The notes beneath the pieces were generated by a model. The model was not told where the DNA came from and searched no databases. It worked only from the letters and a program-made list of their open reading frames with translations. Both the position numbers and the translations under genes were made by a program. From Planctomycetaceae bacterium (GTDB lineage: Bacteria; Planctomycetota; Planctomycetia; Pirellulales; Pirellulaceae): DNA of 10,997 nucleotides. Positions 1-6,976 of the stretch are shown here, piece by piece (the first letter of the stretch is position 1; each line of letters opens with the position of its first letter). Location: contig SXHS01000204.1 of the NCBI GenBank assembly GCA_005773145.1, forward strand, positions 1 to 10,997, written 5' to 3'.

Positions 1-596
1 GCTCCCACGACATCCTGCACGAAGCCGTCATGGATGTCGTGCGCTACCAAGCAACGTTCCTCCTCCTGCAGATCGATGATGCGTTGCAGGACGCCTCGCT
101 CGGCTGCCAGATCCGCCGTCCGTTCCCGAACAAGGGCTTCCAAATCCCGGTGCGAATCGTGAAGCGATTGCACGGCTTGCCTTGTTTTCGTGATGTCGAT
201 TAAAATTCCATGCACCAATTCATGGTCACCCTGCGAGACCAAGCTGGCGCAATCGCGGACCCAGAAAGTCCGTCCGTCGCGTGCATTGAGCCGGTATTCA
301 ATCTCCATCGTCCGTTTGGTGCTCAATAATTCATGGGCTCGCGCCATGACCGTGTCGCGATCGTCCACATGTATGGCGTTTTGGAACAGCATTGGATCTC
401 TAATCCAATCCGATTGGGAAAAGCCAAATTGCTTGATTTGCGGACTGACGTAGAGGGCCGTCCATAGGGCGTCGGTTTTGCAGATGTAGCAAACCGCCGG
501 GATGCGCGTTACCAACTCACGAAACAAGGCATAAAACGGCAGGTCCGTTGGTAGTGTGTCGGAGTCCAATGGCAGATCCGTTGCGTCACTCGACAT
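1..596 (-). CDS. PAS-domain sensor histidine kinase, HisKA_3 type (3' end cut by window edge)
   Basis: This is the N-terminal 198 codons of a two-component sensor kinase; the gene runs off the left edge. By translating the minus strand I read a PAS fold at about residues 25-138, including a PAC-like segment (EIEYRLNARDGRTFWVRD) and a typical exit (GILIDIT). A charged coiled-coil linker follows at about 139-180. Then comes the HisKA_3 dimerisation and phosphoacceptor motif EEERCLVAHDIHDGFVQD, where H189 of the IHD triplet is the expected phosphorylated histidine. This motif is known from NarX/DegS-like kinases that signal to NarL/FixJ-type regulators. The HATPase domain must lie outside the window. 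No membrane segment is seen, so a cytoplasmic sensor is likely. The ATG at 594-596 has AGG seven bases upstream; a nearby ATG at 620 is out of frame. Signal and partner regulator are unknown. Confidence 0.88.
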   Translation of the reverse strand, partial: MSSDATDLPLDSDTLPTDLPFYALFRELVTRIPAVCYICKTDALWTALYVSPQIKQFGFSQSDWIRDPMLFQNAIHVDDRDTVMARAHELLSTKRTMEIEYRLNARDGRTFWVRDCASLVSQGDHELVHGILIDITKTRQAVQSLHDSHRDLEALVRERTADLAAERGVLQRIIDLQEEERCLVAHDIHDGFVQDVVG

Positions 597-867
597 CGAT
601 CACCCTGGATGTCTGCGTCATGATAAAACCCCGAGATCCAGCTGCATGGCTATTTTCTTTTGAAAATCAACCCGTTATTCCGCCTGCGGTGGACGCAGGT
701 GCTAGGTAGGGAAACCGTTGCCTTATTGCGTGGGCGACACTCAGCCGCCACTATGTACCTTGGCGAATCTGGCCGCCATCCCCCACCGCACACAAGCGTG
801 ATTTTCTCCCCGTGCGGCGACTGCCCGACACGATCGCATCGCCATGGGGGACAACACGCTCAGCGAT
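597..867. other. Intergenic region between dehydrogenase and kinase genes
   Basis: Both flanking genes are on the minus strand, so this is the downstream region of the dehydrogenase and the leader of the kinase. It holds two small dyads. One is a GC-rich stem at 681-688 pairing with 694-701 (core CCTGCG/CGCAGG, five-base loop). The other is an A/T-rich inverted repeat at 652-667 (ATTTTC-TTTT-GAAAAT). Neither is followed by a T-run on the minus strand, so neither is a canonical intrinsic terminator. I could not find a convincing kinase promoter. Short open frames here lack ribosome sites and family features and look like chance. Confidence 0.4.
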
Positions 868-1998
868 TCAACGCGCGGAAGCGGACGGGCTGACATCAAT
901 ACCCGCCACGGAGACCCCCAGGTCGGCAGCCAGCTCACACAGATCCTGGTACACCTCGACATCGAGCTGTGCTCCGAGTTGGCGAGCCGAATCACGTCTC
1001 TGGGCGCTACCAGCGCCTGGCATGCGAATCGGCTCATCGCCGATGGGGCGCGCCGACTGAAGGTAGTCCACGAATTGGCGACATTGTGCGGCATACTCGT
1101 CTGCGTCCATGAACTCGCGCGGATCGAGGCAATAGAGCCAAGTGCCGTTGGTGCCAGGCGTTCCTGGCGCTGGATTCACGCCGCTTCCCGATAGGATGCC
1201 GCTGATCGCGTTCATCATGATCGACATACCGGAGCCTCGATACCCCTGCGAGATGCCCCCCATCGGGAGTACCGAGCCTCGTTCCGACTCTGGCTCGCCC
1301 GGCTTCAAGTAAATCACCATGGGATCGGTGGTGGGCTGGCCGTGTTTATCCAGCAAGTAACCCGGGGGCAATTGGACCCCCGACGTGCGTGCGATGTAGA
1401 CGTTGCCCTCCACGATGGCAGCTGTGGACGCATCGTAGACCAGCGGATCACGGCCTTTTCCCAGCGGGACGGCCACCGCCAGTGGCTCGGTACCAACGCG
1501 AGGCTGATTGGCACCGTGAATGGTGACGGTTGGGCGTCCCATGGCGTTGGCTTCCATGCGCGCGATGTAGCCGGCCTCGGCCAGTTGGCGGACGTAGTAG
1601 CTGAGCCGGCCAATGTGATTCGCGCCGCGCACCAACACCGTAAATGCTGCGAACTCGCCCATTCGTTGCTGGATATATTCCACGGTGCGCTGCATGGTCA
1701 CCTGGCCAAATTGCCAGCACCCGTCCAGATGGGCAACGCCGCGCTGGTCTTTTAAGACACTTAGGGAAGCCTGTGGATTGATGCGCCCCGTGAGAACGTA
1801 GTCGGTGTAGCGTCGCAAACGGACAATGCCGTGACTTTCGTAGCCCTCGATATCCGACTGCACCAAGGGTCGCACCACCAGATCCACCAATTCAGTTGGT
1901 ACGGCAAGTTTCTCCGCCCCCAGGATGCGCCGGCCCAGCTCCAGTAAATGATCGACGGAAAGGGTCACGAATCGACGGTTCAGTAAGGGCATTACCAT
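868..1998 (-). CDS. Malate/L-lactate dehydrogenase family (Ldh_2) NAD(P)-dependent oxidoreductase
   Basis: The 376-residue protein fits the Ldh_2 family (malate, L-lactate, ureidoglycolate, 2,3-diketogulonate and delta1-piperideine-2-carboxylate reductases). These are cytoplasmic enzymes reducing 2-keto or imino acids with NAD(P)H, with a fold unlike classical LDH. Family landmarks seen are SDIEGYESHGIVRLRRY at about 48-64, where H56 and R60 are expected active-site residues; ANHIGRLSYYVRQLAEAG in the middle; PPGYLLDKHGQPTTDP, matching the family's 'ipeGw.ld..GnpTTDP' block; and GYRGSGMSIMMNAISGILSG, matching the glycine-rich 'GhGl..lvelLaG.LtG' helix. The start is ATG at 1996-1998, because AGGAA lies seven bases upstream; the ATG two codons later is worse placed. 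Length is slightly above the usual 330-360. The usual DMATS segment reads VYDASTAA here. Substrate cannot be assigned, and neighbours give no pathway clue. Confidence 0.9.
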   Translation of the reverse strand: MVMPLLNRRFVTLSVDHLLELGRRILGAEKLAVPTELVDLVVRPLVQSDIEGYESHGIVRLRRYTDYVLTGRINPQASLSVLKDQRGVAHLDGCWQFGQVTMQRTVEYIQQRMGEFAAFTVLVRGANHIGRLSYYVRQLAEAGYIARMEANAMGRPTVTIHGANQPRVGTEPLAVAVPLGKGRDPLVYDASTAAIVEGNVYIARTSGVQLPPGYLLDKHGQPTTDPMVIYLKPGEPESERGSVLPMGGISQGYRGSGMSIMMNAISGILSGSGVNPAPGTPGTNGTWLYCLDPREFMDADEYAAQCRQFVDYLQSARPIGDEPIRMPGAGSAQRRDSARQLGAQLDVEVYQDLCELAADLGVSVAGIDVSPSASAR

Positions 1999-2087
1999 GC
2001 AGGGTTTCCTACAGTAAAATCAGGCAAACTCGGGGCCACATGAGTGGCTCAGTATAGGTTACGATTGGACTCAAGAGGAACCCCACG
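1999..2087. promoter_or_regulatory. Divergent promoter region, dehydrogenase / SIS isomerase
   Basis: This 89-bp gap separates two divergently transcribed genes and so must hold both promoters. On the minus strand, TATACT (2051-2056 read in reverse) is a good -10 candidate about 50 bases before the dehydrogenase start, but no well-spaced -35 is visible. On the plus strand GAGG at 2074-2077 is the ribosome site of the isomerase, about ten bases before its ATG. The promoter element is a weak call; the ribosome site is clearer. Confidence 0.3.
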
Positions 2088-2702
2088 ATGCTCGGCGCTG
2101 AACTCAATTGTGCAAGCTACATGCAACGTTTGGAGCAAGAGGTCAAGGCCTTGGACCACGCCGCGTTGCTTCGGTGGGCGGACTTGTTGTACCGGGCGTG
2201 GGAGCAGGGACGATGGGTCTACATCATTGGCAACGGCGGCTCCGGCACGACGGCCTCGCACATGAGCGAGGACCTGGGCAAGAGCACGCTCCATCCCAAC
2301 TCTTTGCGGGATGAGTCCAAGAAACGGCTGAGGGTGCTCAGCTTAACCGACAATGCGGGGTGGCTGATGGCCGTTGGCAACGACTTGGCCTACGACCAGA
2401 TCTTCGTCCAGCAGCTGATGAATTACGGATCGCCGCAAGATGTGTTGATCGCCATTAGTGGCTCGGGCAACAGTCCGAACATTCTTCAAGCGGTCGACTG
2501 GGCGAACCGACACGGCCTGCACACGTTTGGTTTGACCGGTTACGACGGAGGCCGGTTGAAGTCGATGCAGCACGACGGACTCCATGTGCCCCTCGACGAC
2601 ATGGGAATGGTTGAGAGCTTGCACTTATGCGTCTTCCATTGGGTTTTGAATGACGTCTACGCACGCATCGAGCAGGTGGGGCGGTACGCCGAGGGGGGCT
2701 GA
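2088..2702 (+). CDS. SIS-domain sugar-phosphate isomerase, GmhA-like (sedoheptulose-7-phosphate isomerase family)
   Basis: This is a single SIS-domain protein of 204 residues, close to the usual 190-200 of GmhA, which converts sedoheptulose 7-phosphate to D-glycero-D-manno-heptose 7-phosphate for LPS heptose. The phosphate-binding loop IGNGGSGTTASHMSEDLGK is at 47-65, the second SIS motif LIAISGSGNSPNILQAV at 120-136, and the C-terminal helix VESLHLCVFHWVLND at 175-189. By comparison from memory with E. coli GmhA (metal ligands H61, E65, Q172, H180), the equivalents here are H58, D62, E176 and H184. The site is kept in outline with two conservative changes. ATG at 2088 has GAGG about ten bases upstream. 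No other heptose genes lie in the window, so a different sugar phosphate is possible. It is transcribed alone and converges on the PFOR operon. Confidence 0.85.
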   Translation: MLGAELNCASYMQRLEQEVKALDHAALLRWADLLYRAWEQGRWVYIIGNGGSGTTASHMSEDLGKSTLHPNSLRDESKKRLRVLSLTDNAGWLMAVGNDLAYDQIFVQQLMNYGSPQDVLIAISGSGNSPNILQAVDWANRHGLHTFGLTGYDGGRLKSMQHDGLHVPLDDMGMVESLHLCVFHWVLNDVYARIEQVGRYAEGG

Positions 2703-2721
2703 TGGCGGGGATTTGAGGCGG

Positions 2722-2753
2722 GAGATTTGAGATTTGAGATTTGAGATTTGAGA
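2722..2753. repeat. Tandem heptamer repeat (GAGATTT)n, 4.6 copies
   Basis: Four perfect head-to-tail copies of GAGATTT occupy 2722-2749, followed by a partial GAGA. A diverged relative, GATTTGAG, sits just upstream at 2710-2717. The array starts about 20 bases after the isomerase stop and lies between two convergent genes, so it is non-coding. The seven-base unit would cause frameshifts in coding DNA, which fits its intergenic position. Function is unknown; such short heptamer arrays can change copy number by slippage. Confidence 0.95.
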
Positions 2754-2761
2754 GTGTGGCG

Positions 2762-2791
2762 CGCTAGCGACTGCCGCTTGGCTCGCTGGCG
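2762..2791. terminator. Stem-loop between convergent genes, possible terminator
   Basis: CGCTAGCGA (2762-2770) can pair with TCGCTGGCG (2783-2791) with one G-T wobble, leaving a 12-base loop. The element is ten bases beyond the PFOR beta stop (2802) on the minus strand and about 60 beyond the isomerase stop on the plus strand, where a shared transcription end is expected. No T-run follows on either strand, so this is not a textbook intrinsic terminator. Confidence 0.35.
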
Positions 2792-2801
2792 GCCGTGTGG
2801 A

Positions 2802-4448
2802 TCAGATTAGGCCGGCCAACTCTTGCAACAATTTCCAATTTTCCAAGCGGTCTTGCCGCGCCGCCAACAGCGTTAGGGAGGGATTACCCTCTTTGTCAAA
2901 ATGCTTGCCGAATCGCCCTTCGCTGCGACAAAAGTCGATAAAATCGACGACGTCATTGGTCTTGGGATTGATCCACCAATCGTCCTTGATCGCTGGGTTC
3001 CCCTGCAGCGAGAGTCGCTCGCGCACGGTCGAGCCCTTGCGTGGATCGAAGACCAGCAAGGGGAACGCACGGGTATCCACGGCCAGGCGGGCCTGTTCGG
3101 ACGCCATATTGTCCGCCACGCCATGCTCGGGTTGGCAGGTCGTGTAGCAGTTGATCAAGGCCGGGCCGTCAAACTCCAAGGCTCCCAGCACCGACTTATA
3201 GAAATGGTTCGTGTGGGCGCAGGTCGTCTGGGCGACGTAGGTCCTGGGGTGCATCATGGCGATCTGGGCGATTTCCTTGCGACGTTCTTGCTTCCCGGCA
3301 ATCGCCTTGCCATGCAAGCTCATTTTGGTGTTTTGGCCCGTGTAGGTACTAGTGGACGCCTGTCCACCTGTGTTCGAATAGACCTGGGTGTCCAGCACGA
3401 ATACCTTGATGTTCATGCCGGAAGCCAGCATACGGGAGAGGGACTGGAAGCCAATATCGAACATGGCTCCGTCTCCGCCGATGCACCAGAGGGGTTTGTT
3501 GGTCCAACCCATTTGGTCCCACCGCGCGCGCACGCCCATGGCATCGGCCGCAGCGTTTTCGAACAGCGAATTGGTCCAGGGGACCAGGTAAGGATTATAA
3601 GGATACGTCGAGGTGTAGACAGTATTGCAGCCGGTTGCGGCAACAATGCCCCACTGGTTCGCGTACTGAGCGCCGGTTGCCGCGCAGAGCATGCGCAGTG
3701 CCGTTCCCTCGCCGCAGCCGGCGCAAGATCCTGCTCCACCGACATAGAGGTGTGTTTGCTCTTTGAGCATCATATCGATCAGCAAGCTTTCGCTGATGTA
3801 CTTTTCGTTGGACGGCCCAAACTGTTTGAAGTAGCGGTGACTCTTACGGATTTTCTCCATGGCCGGCTCGGTCTTGGCAATCATTTGTAGGGCATCGTCA
3901 TCGCAGACCGTCACGCACTCGGCGCACCCCTTGCATTTACTGGGGTCAATGATGATGGCGAACCGACCCCCCTCGTCCCCTTTTTTACGGGGGCCCTCGT
4001 AATATTTGCGAGTGCGCGACCACTGTTGCTCAAACATCTGGCGATCGGCTGGATCGCCAATCGCTTGCAGCCGTTCCAGCACCTGCGACTCCGCCAAAAC
4101 CTTACCCAGGATGGCCGTATCGGGGCATTCCGTGACACAGTCCATGCACCCGGTGCATTTGTCGGGCAAATACTCGGGGATTTCCGGTGCCACGTAGCTG
4201 AAGTCGCGTAACGTTGCCGTACCTGCCGGTATCAGGGACTGGGCCAGAGACAGGTCGGCGGGCAATTCCTTTTCGCCGTAACCTTCTTCGTAGCCGCGAA
4301 TGATGCGGTCATTGAAGTCGTGGACATCCAGGATGGGGAGTTGAACGGGGACGTACGGGCGGTCGACGAGCGTGCCGTAGGAATTGTTGTTGTAGGGGTC
4401 CCGTTCGTTGGCTTCATTCATCGAGCGATTGGTGATTGGGGTCGCCAT
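2802..4448 (-). CDS. Pyruvate:ferredoxin oxidoreductase, ferredoxin/TPP-binding chain (domains IV-VI, delta-beta)
   Basis: Second gene of the PFOR operon, about 548 residues. It carries electrons from the TPP-bound 2-oxoacid through three [4Fe-4S] clusters. Numbering from a TTG ten codons upstream, the order is: a domain IV-like linker (about 45-105); two ferredoxin motifs, C108-C111-C114-C118 (CTGCMDCVTECP) and C182-C185-C188-C192 (CKGCAECVTVC, followed by D rather than P); and the TPP domain. The proximal cluster cysteines are C252 and C255 (SCAGCGEG), C284 (ATGC) and C448 (TTCQPEHG). TPP/Mg binding is shown by GGDGAMFDIGF at 334-344 and VYSNTGGQAS at 366-375. I chose ATG at 4446-4448 because GGGAG precedes it by about ten bases. 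The TTG at 4478 and ATG at 4472 have no ribosome site and are preceded by pyrimidine-rich DNA. It lies 69 bases after the alpha-gamma stop. The preferred oxoacid is not shown by sequence. Confidence 0.93.
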   Translation of the reverse strand: MATPITNRSMNEANERDPYNNNSYGTLVDRPYVPVQLPILDVHDFNDRIIRGYEEGYGEKELPADLSLAQSLIPAGTATLRDFSYVAPEIPEYLPDKCTGCMDCVTECPDTAILGKVLAESQVLERLQAIGDPADRQMFEQQWSRTRKYYEGPRKKGDEGGRFAIIIDPSKCKGCAECVTVCDDDALQMIAKTEPAMEKIRKSHRYFKQFGPSNEKYISESLLIDMMLKEQTHLYVGGAGSCAGCGEGTALRMLCAATGAQYANQWGIVAATGCNTVYTSTYPYNPYLVPWTNSLFENAAADAMGVRARWDQMGWTNKPLWCIGGDGAMFDIGFQSLSRMLASGMNIKVFVLDTQVYSNTGGQASTSTYTGQNTKMSLHGKAIAGKQERRKEIAQIAMMHPRTYVAQTTCAHTNHFYKSVLGALEFDGPALINCYTTCQPEHGVADNMASEQARLAVDTRAFPLLVFDPRKGSTVRERLSLQGNPAIKDDWWINPKTNDVVDFIDFCRSEGRFGKHFDKEGNPSLTLLAARQDRLENWKLLQELAGLI

Positions 4449-4517
4449 ACCGTTTTTTCTCCCGGGGCCCATGCCCAAGACGGAACGAAGGAACGAAGAG
4501 CGTTGGATGCCGTGGCC
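4449..4517 (-). promoter_or_regulatory. Intra-operon spacer with ribosome site of the PFOR beta gene
   Basis: The spacer between the two PFOR genes holds GGGAG on the minus strand, about ten bases before the ATG at 4448, which decides the start of the second gene. On the plus strand it also contains a direct repeat GGAACGAA-GGAACGAA at about 4484-4499. No terminator or promoter is evident, so co-transcription is likely. Confidence 0.5.
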
Positions 4518-6509
4518 TCAAGGGGTTGCTTGGATGATCTCCACCGGAATTTCCTGCATTTCGCTGTAGCCACGACGCACGCAGGTCATGTTGTCCTGCA
4601 CGACCTGTTCACCCCGTTTGCCAAAGTACTTTCGGAGTGCCTTTTCCACGCCGCCGTATACCTGCTCGTCGCTAATGCCGCTGGCCTTGGCATACGGTGT
4701 CAGCCTCAGAAAGGCCCCCAGGAGCACAATACCCTGCATGCGCATCTCCAAGTCCGCGACGGAGGCGACTTCGCGGGCGATGGAGACCATGTCCGCGAAA
4801 TAGACGCGTAACTTCCGGCTGCGTATCGTGTGCTGATGGTGGGCCGGAATGCGAGACCAGACATCGTGTGCGCGAGGATGTGGGCTCTGCATGAAGATGG
4901 CGCCCCCCTCCACCATGCCCGTGAGCGGATTTCCGCTGAACACGGCATTGGTATCGTTCAACACGATCAGGTCGACATGTTCCAGCTCGCTGTGGGTGTA
5001 GATGTGGGAATCGGCGATCGTCAAGTAATAGGTCGTGGGGAGCCCTTTTTTCTCCGAGCCGTACTTCGGATACGCTTGGACATCCTTGCCAAAAACCTCC
5101 CCGGCAATCGTGGCGATCACTTTGTTGGTGGTCACGGAACCAAAGCCGCCCACCGAATGCCCACGCATGGAAAAAGCCCCGGTGGGACGCAAGTCAGGGT
5201 CCTCGTGTGCCTCGAGGGCCAGGGAATGCTTGATGCCGAGAACGAAGAAATCGGGCCCCCCACGCTGGGCCATGTGCTCCCCGACCGCGACCAAGTCCCC
5301 GGGGCGAACGTCGCGGCTACCCAGACCGGCCGCCGCATGGCAAATCCGCGGAATGGCGGCGATGTTATCCCCCGTGTGCCTGCCAATCGCTGCGTCGCAA
5401 AAGGCGGCCTTAATCTCACGAGTCAAATGATTTCCCGTTGTGGACAGGGGGTCGTCCATGCGCTCCAGGACCGTGAAGGCCCGGCAGTTCCGCAGTGCCG
5501 CCACGATGGCCTTAGCCGGGACGGGACGAAAGCAGTGAATGTTCAAACAGCCCGCACGAATCCCTTTCTTATCCCGCAGATAGTCGACCGTTGTCTGGGC
5601 CGTTTCCATGTAGCTCCCCATGCCAACGAAGATGATTTCCGCGTCCTCGCACCGATACGGAACGACGGCGTCGTACTTGCGACCGGTCTGTAGCTGGAGT
5701 TCCGCAAAGGCTTCGGCGAGCGCCGGCGCCACCTGATCGTAGTACCAACGTTGCGCGATCTTTCCCTTCATGTACGAATCTTGATTTTGTACGACACCGG
5801 ACATCAGGGGACTGTCGGGATCCATCAAATTCATCAGCTTTGATTCTGGTTTTCCGATGAATTGTTTCATGAATTCCGGCTCCGGCAACCGGACGTTTTC
5901 GACGGTGTGCGTCGTGAGGAATCCATCCTGCACATTCAGGAATGGGGTCTTGCTGGCCTCTGCCGCCCGGCGACTGATCAGGCAGAGGTCGGCGGCCTCC
6001 TGCGCGTTTCGACCGAACAAGACTCCCCAACCGCAGTCGGCCACGCTCATCACGTCGTCATGCCCCGCGTGAACGTTCAAGCCCTGGCTGGTCAGGGCTC
6101 GGGCGCCAATGTTGAACACCATTGGCAAACGTTTTCCCGCGATGGTGTACAACACCTCCTTCATAAGCACGAGCCCTTGCCCGGAGGTGAAGTTGGTCAC
6201 ACGACCGCCGGCTAAGGCAAATCCCTCGCAGAACGTGGCGGCCGAGTGTTCACTCTCGGGCTCCACGAACACCAATTGGTCCCCCCAAAGATTAGGCGTG
6301 CCATTCATCATGGCCTGATTGAAACCGCCCCCCATGGTGGTGGAGCTGGTGATGGGAAAAGCGCCAGAACCTTGGCTGATTCTTGTCTCGACCCAGACGA
6401 CGGCCTCGGCCCCGTCACAAGTCGTGGGGATACCAGGATAGGGATACTTCGTGTCGGGAACCTGCTGTTCCGGAAGACGCGTCCGATCGCGAACGGTTAC
6501 GGTTGCCAT
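4518..6509 (-). CDS. Pyruvate:ferredoxin oxidoreductase, fused alpha-gamma chain (domains I-III)
   Basis: First gene of the PFOR operon, 663 residues from the ATG at 6509. Residues about 30-265 are the POR_N (alpha) domain. It has FPITSSTTM at 51-59, matching the YPITPSS substrate/TPP loop; EPESEHSAA with a candidate TPP-activating glutamate near E87; FTSGQGLVLMKE; GARALT with R137 as a likely carboxylate-binding arginine; and HAGHDDVM at 147-154. About 285-430 is domain II (transketolase C-like). About 445-640 is the gamma domain, beginning HSVGGFGSVTTNKVIA and including LNDTNAVFSGNPL. No cluster cysteine motif is present; those are on the next gene. The frame stays open to a GTG at 6596 (692 residues), but those 29 extra residues match nothing in the family. 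The ATG has only a distant GAGG (about 15 bases), so the start is uncertain. Expected products are acyl-CoA, CO2 and reduced ferredoxin or flavodoxin, in the cytoplasm. Confidence 0.92.
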   Translation of the reverse strand: MATVTVRDRTRLPEQQVPDTKYPYPGIPTTCDGAEAVVWVETRISQGSGAFPITSSTTMGGGFNQAMMNGTPNLWGDQLVFVEPESEHSAATFCEGFALAGGRVTNFTSGQGLVLMKEVLYTIAGKRLPMVFNIGARALTSQGLNVHAGHDDVMSVADCGWGVLFGRNAQEAADLCLISRRAAEASKTPFLNVQDGFLTTHTVENVRLPEPEFMKQFIGKPESKLMNLMDPDSPLMSGVVQNQDSYMKGKIAQRWYYDQVAPALAEAFAELQLQTGRKYDAVVPYRCEDAEIIFVGMGSYMETAQTTVDYLRDKKGIRAGCLNIHCFRPVPAKAIVAALRNCRAFTVLERMDDPLSTTGNHLTREIKAAFCDAAIGRHTGDNIAAIPRICHAAAGLGSRDVRPGDLVAVGEHMAQRGGPDFFVLGIKHSLALEAHEDPDLRPTGAFSMRGHSVGGFGSVTTNKVIATIAGEVFGKDVQAYPKYGSEKKGLPTTYYLTIADSHIYTHSELEHVDLIVLNDTNAVFSGNPLTGMVEGGAIFMQSPHPRAHDVWSRIPAHHQHTIRSRKLRVYFADMVSIAREVASVADLEMRMQGIVLLGAFLRLTPYAKASGISDEQVYGGVEKALRKYFGKRGEQVVQDNMTCVRRGYSEMQEIPVEIIQATP

Positions 6510-6976
6510 CGCCGAGTTGGTTAACCTCACAATATGCGAGCCGCGTAGGGACCAAGCGCGACCATGTTGGGCCGCGACCCATTGTCGGATCGGCACCCGC
6601 GTAGCATGATCTCTGTGCGTGCCGACCGGCCAAAACTATCTCAAAAGCACAATTGAGTAAAGCAAAGTCACCAGCGAACTGCCGCAACCTGTCCCTTAGC
6701 CGCCAAAGAAAATTTCCGAACGGAATATTGGCTCGAATGTAAGTCTGCCCCTGTTATAGCCGATCCGCAGGCTGGATACAAGCAGGAGCCCGTGGTCCCC
6801 AACGAAACTACCCTGGGACTGGAGCGCACGGCCACGCTCGTGCCGACTTGACCGGGGGTAAAGTGAATTGGTAGACTGCCCGGGCGTGTCGCTTTGTATG
6901 GACGGAAACAGCGGTTCGACAACTCGACTGGTGGTTGTGCGGTACCAGCGGCGGCTCGCAGAAGCGGAGACACGCA
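6510..6976. other. Long divergent intergenic region, PFOR operon / flippase
   Basis: These 467 bases hold no supportable gene. Part (6510-6596) may be coding if the PFOR alpha gene starts at the upstream GTG. Besides a good plus-strand promoter at 6848-6877, I see two small dyads: CTCAA-N8-TTGAG at 6640-6657 and TTCCG-AA-CGGAA at 6714-6725. Both lie upstream of PFOR, where its promoter and any operator should be. I could not identify a convincing minus-strand promoter. Short open frames here lack ribosome sites and family features. Confidence 0.45.
6848..6877 (+). promoter_or_regulatory. Sigma70-like promoter of the flippase gene
   Basis: TTGACC (6848-6853, five of six consensus bases) is followed after exactly 18 bases by TAGACT (6872-6877, four of six). 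Transcription would start near 6884, giving a leader of about 90 bases before the chosen TTG start. The same -35 core, spacing and -10 (TAGACTGC) recur before hisI, which strengthens the call. Confidence 0.5.

Noticed and set aside
660..893. Small plus-strand open frame of 77 codons before the dehydrogenase gene
   Set aside because: No ribosome site, no recognisable family, overlaps the 3' end of the well-supported dehydrogenase gene, and composition is that of a chance frame.
2901..3890. Long plus-strand open frame of 329 codons inside the PFOR beta gene
   Set aside because: It is antisense to strongly conserved ferredoxin and TPP motifs, and its translation has no family features; typical antisense shadow in GC-rich DNA.
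4830..5693. Plus-strand open frame of 287 codons inside the PFOR alpha-gamma gene
   Set aside because: Same reason: the minus-strand reading carries the conserved PFOR domains throughout this interval.
6510..6596. N-terminal extension of PFOR alpha from the GTG at 6596
   Set aside because: No clear ribosome site before the GTG and the 29 residues resemble nothing in the family; kept only as an alternative start.
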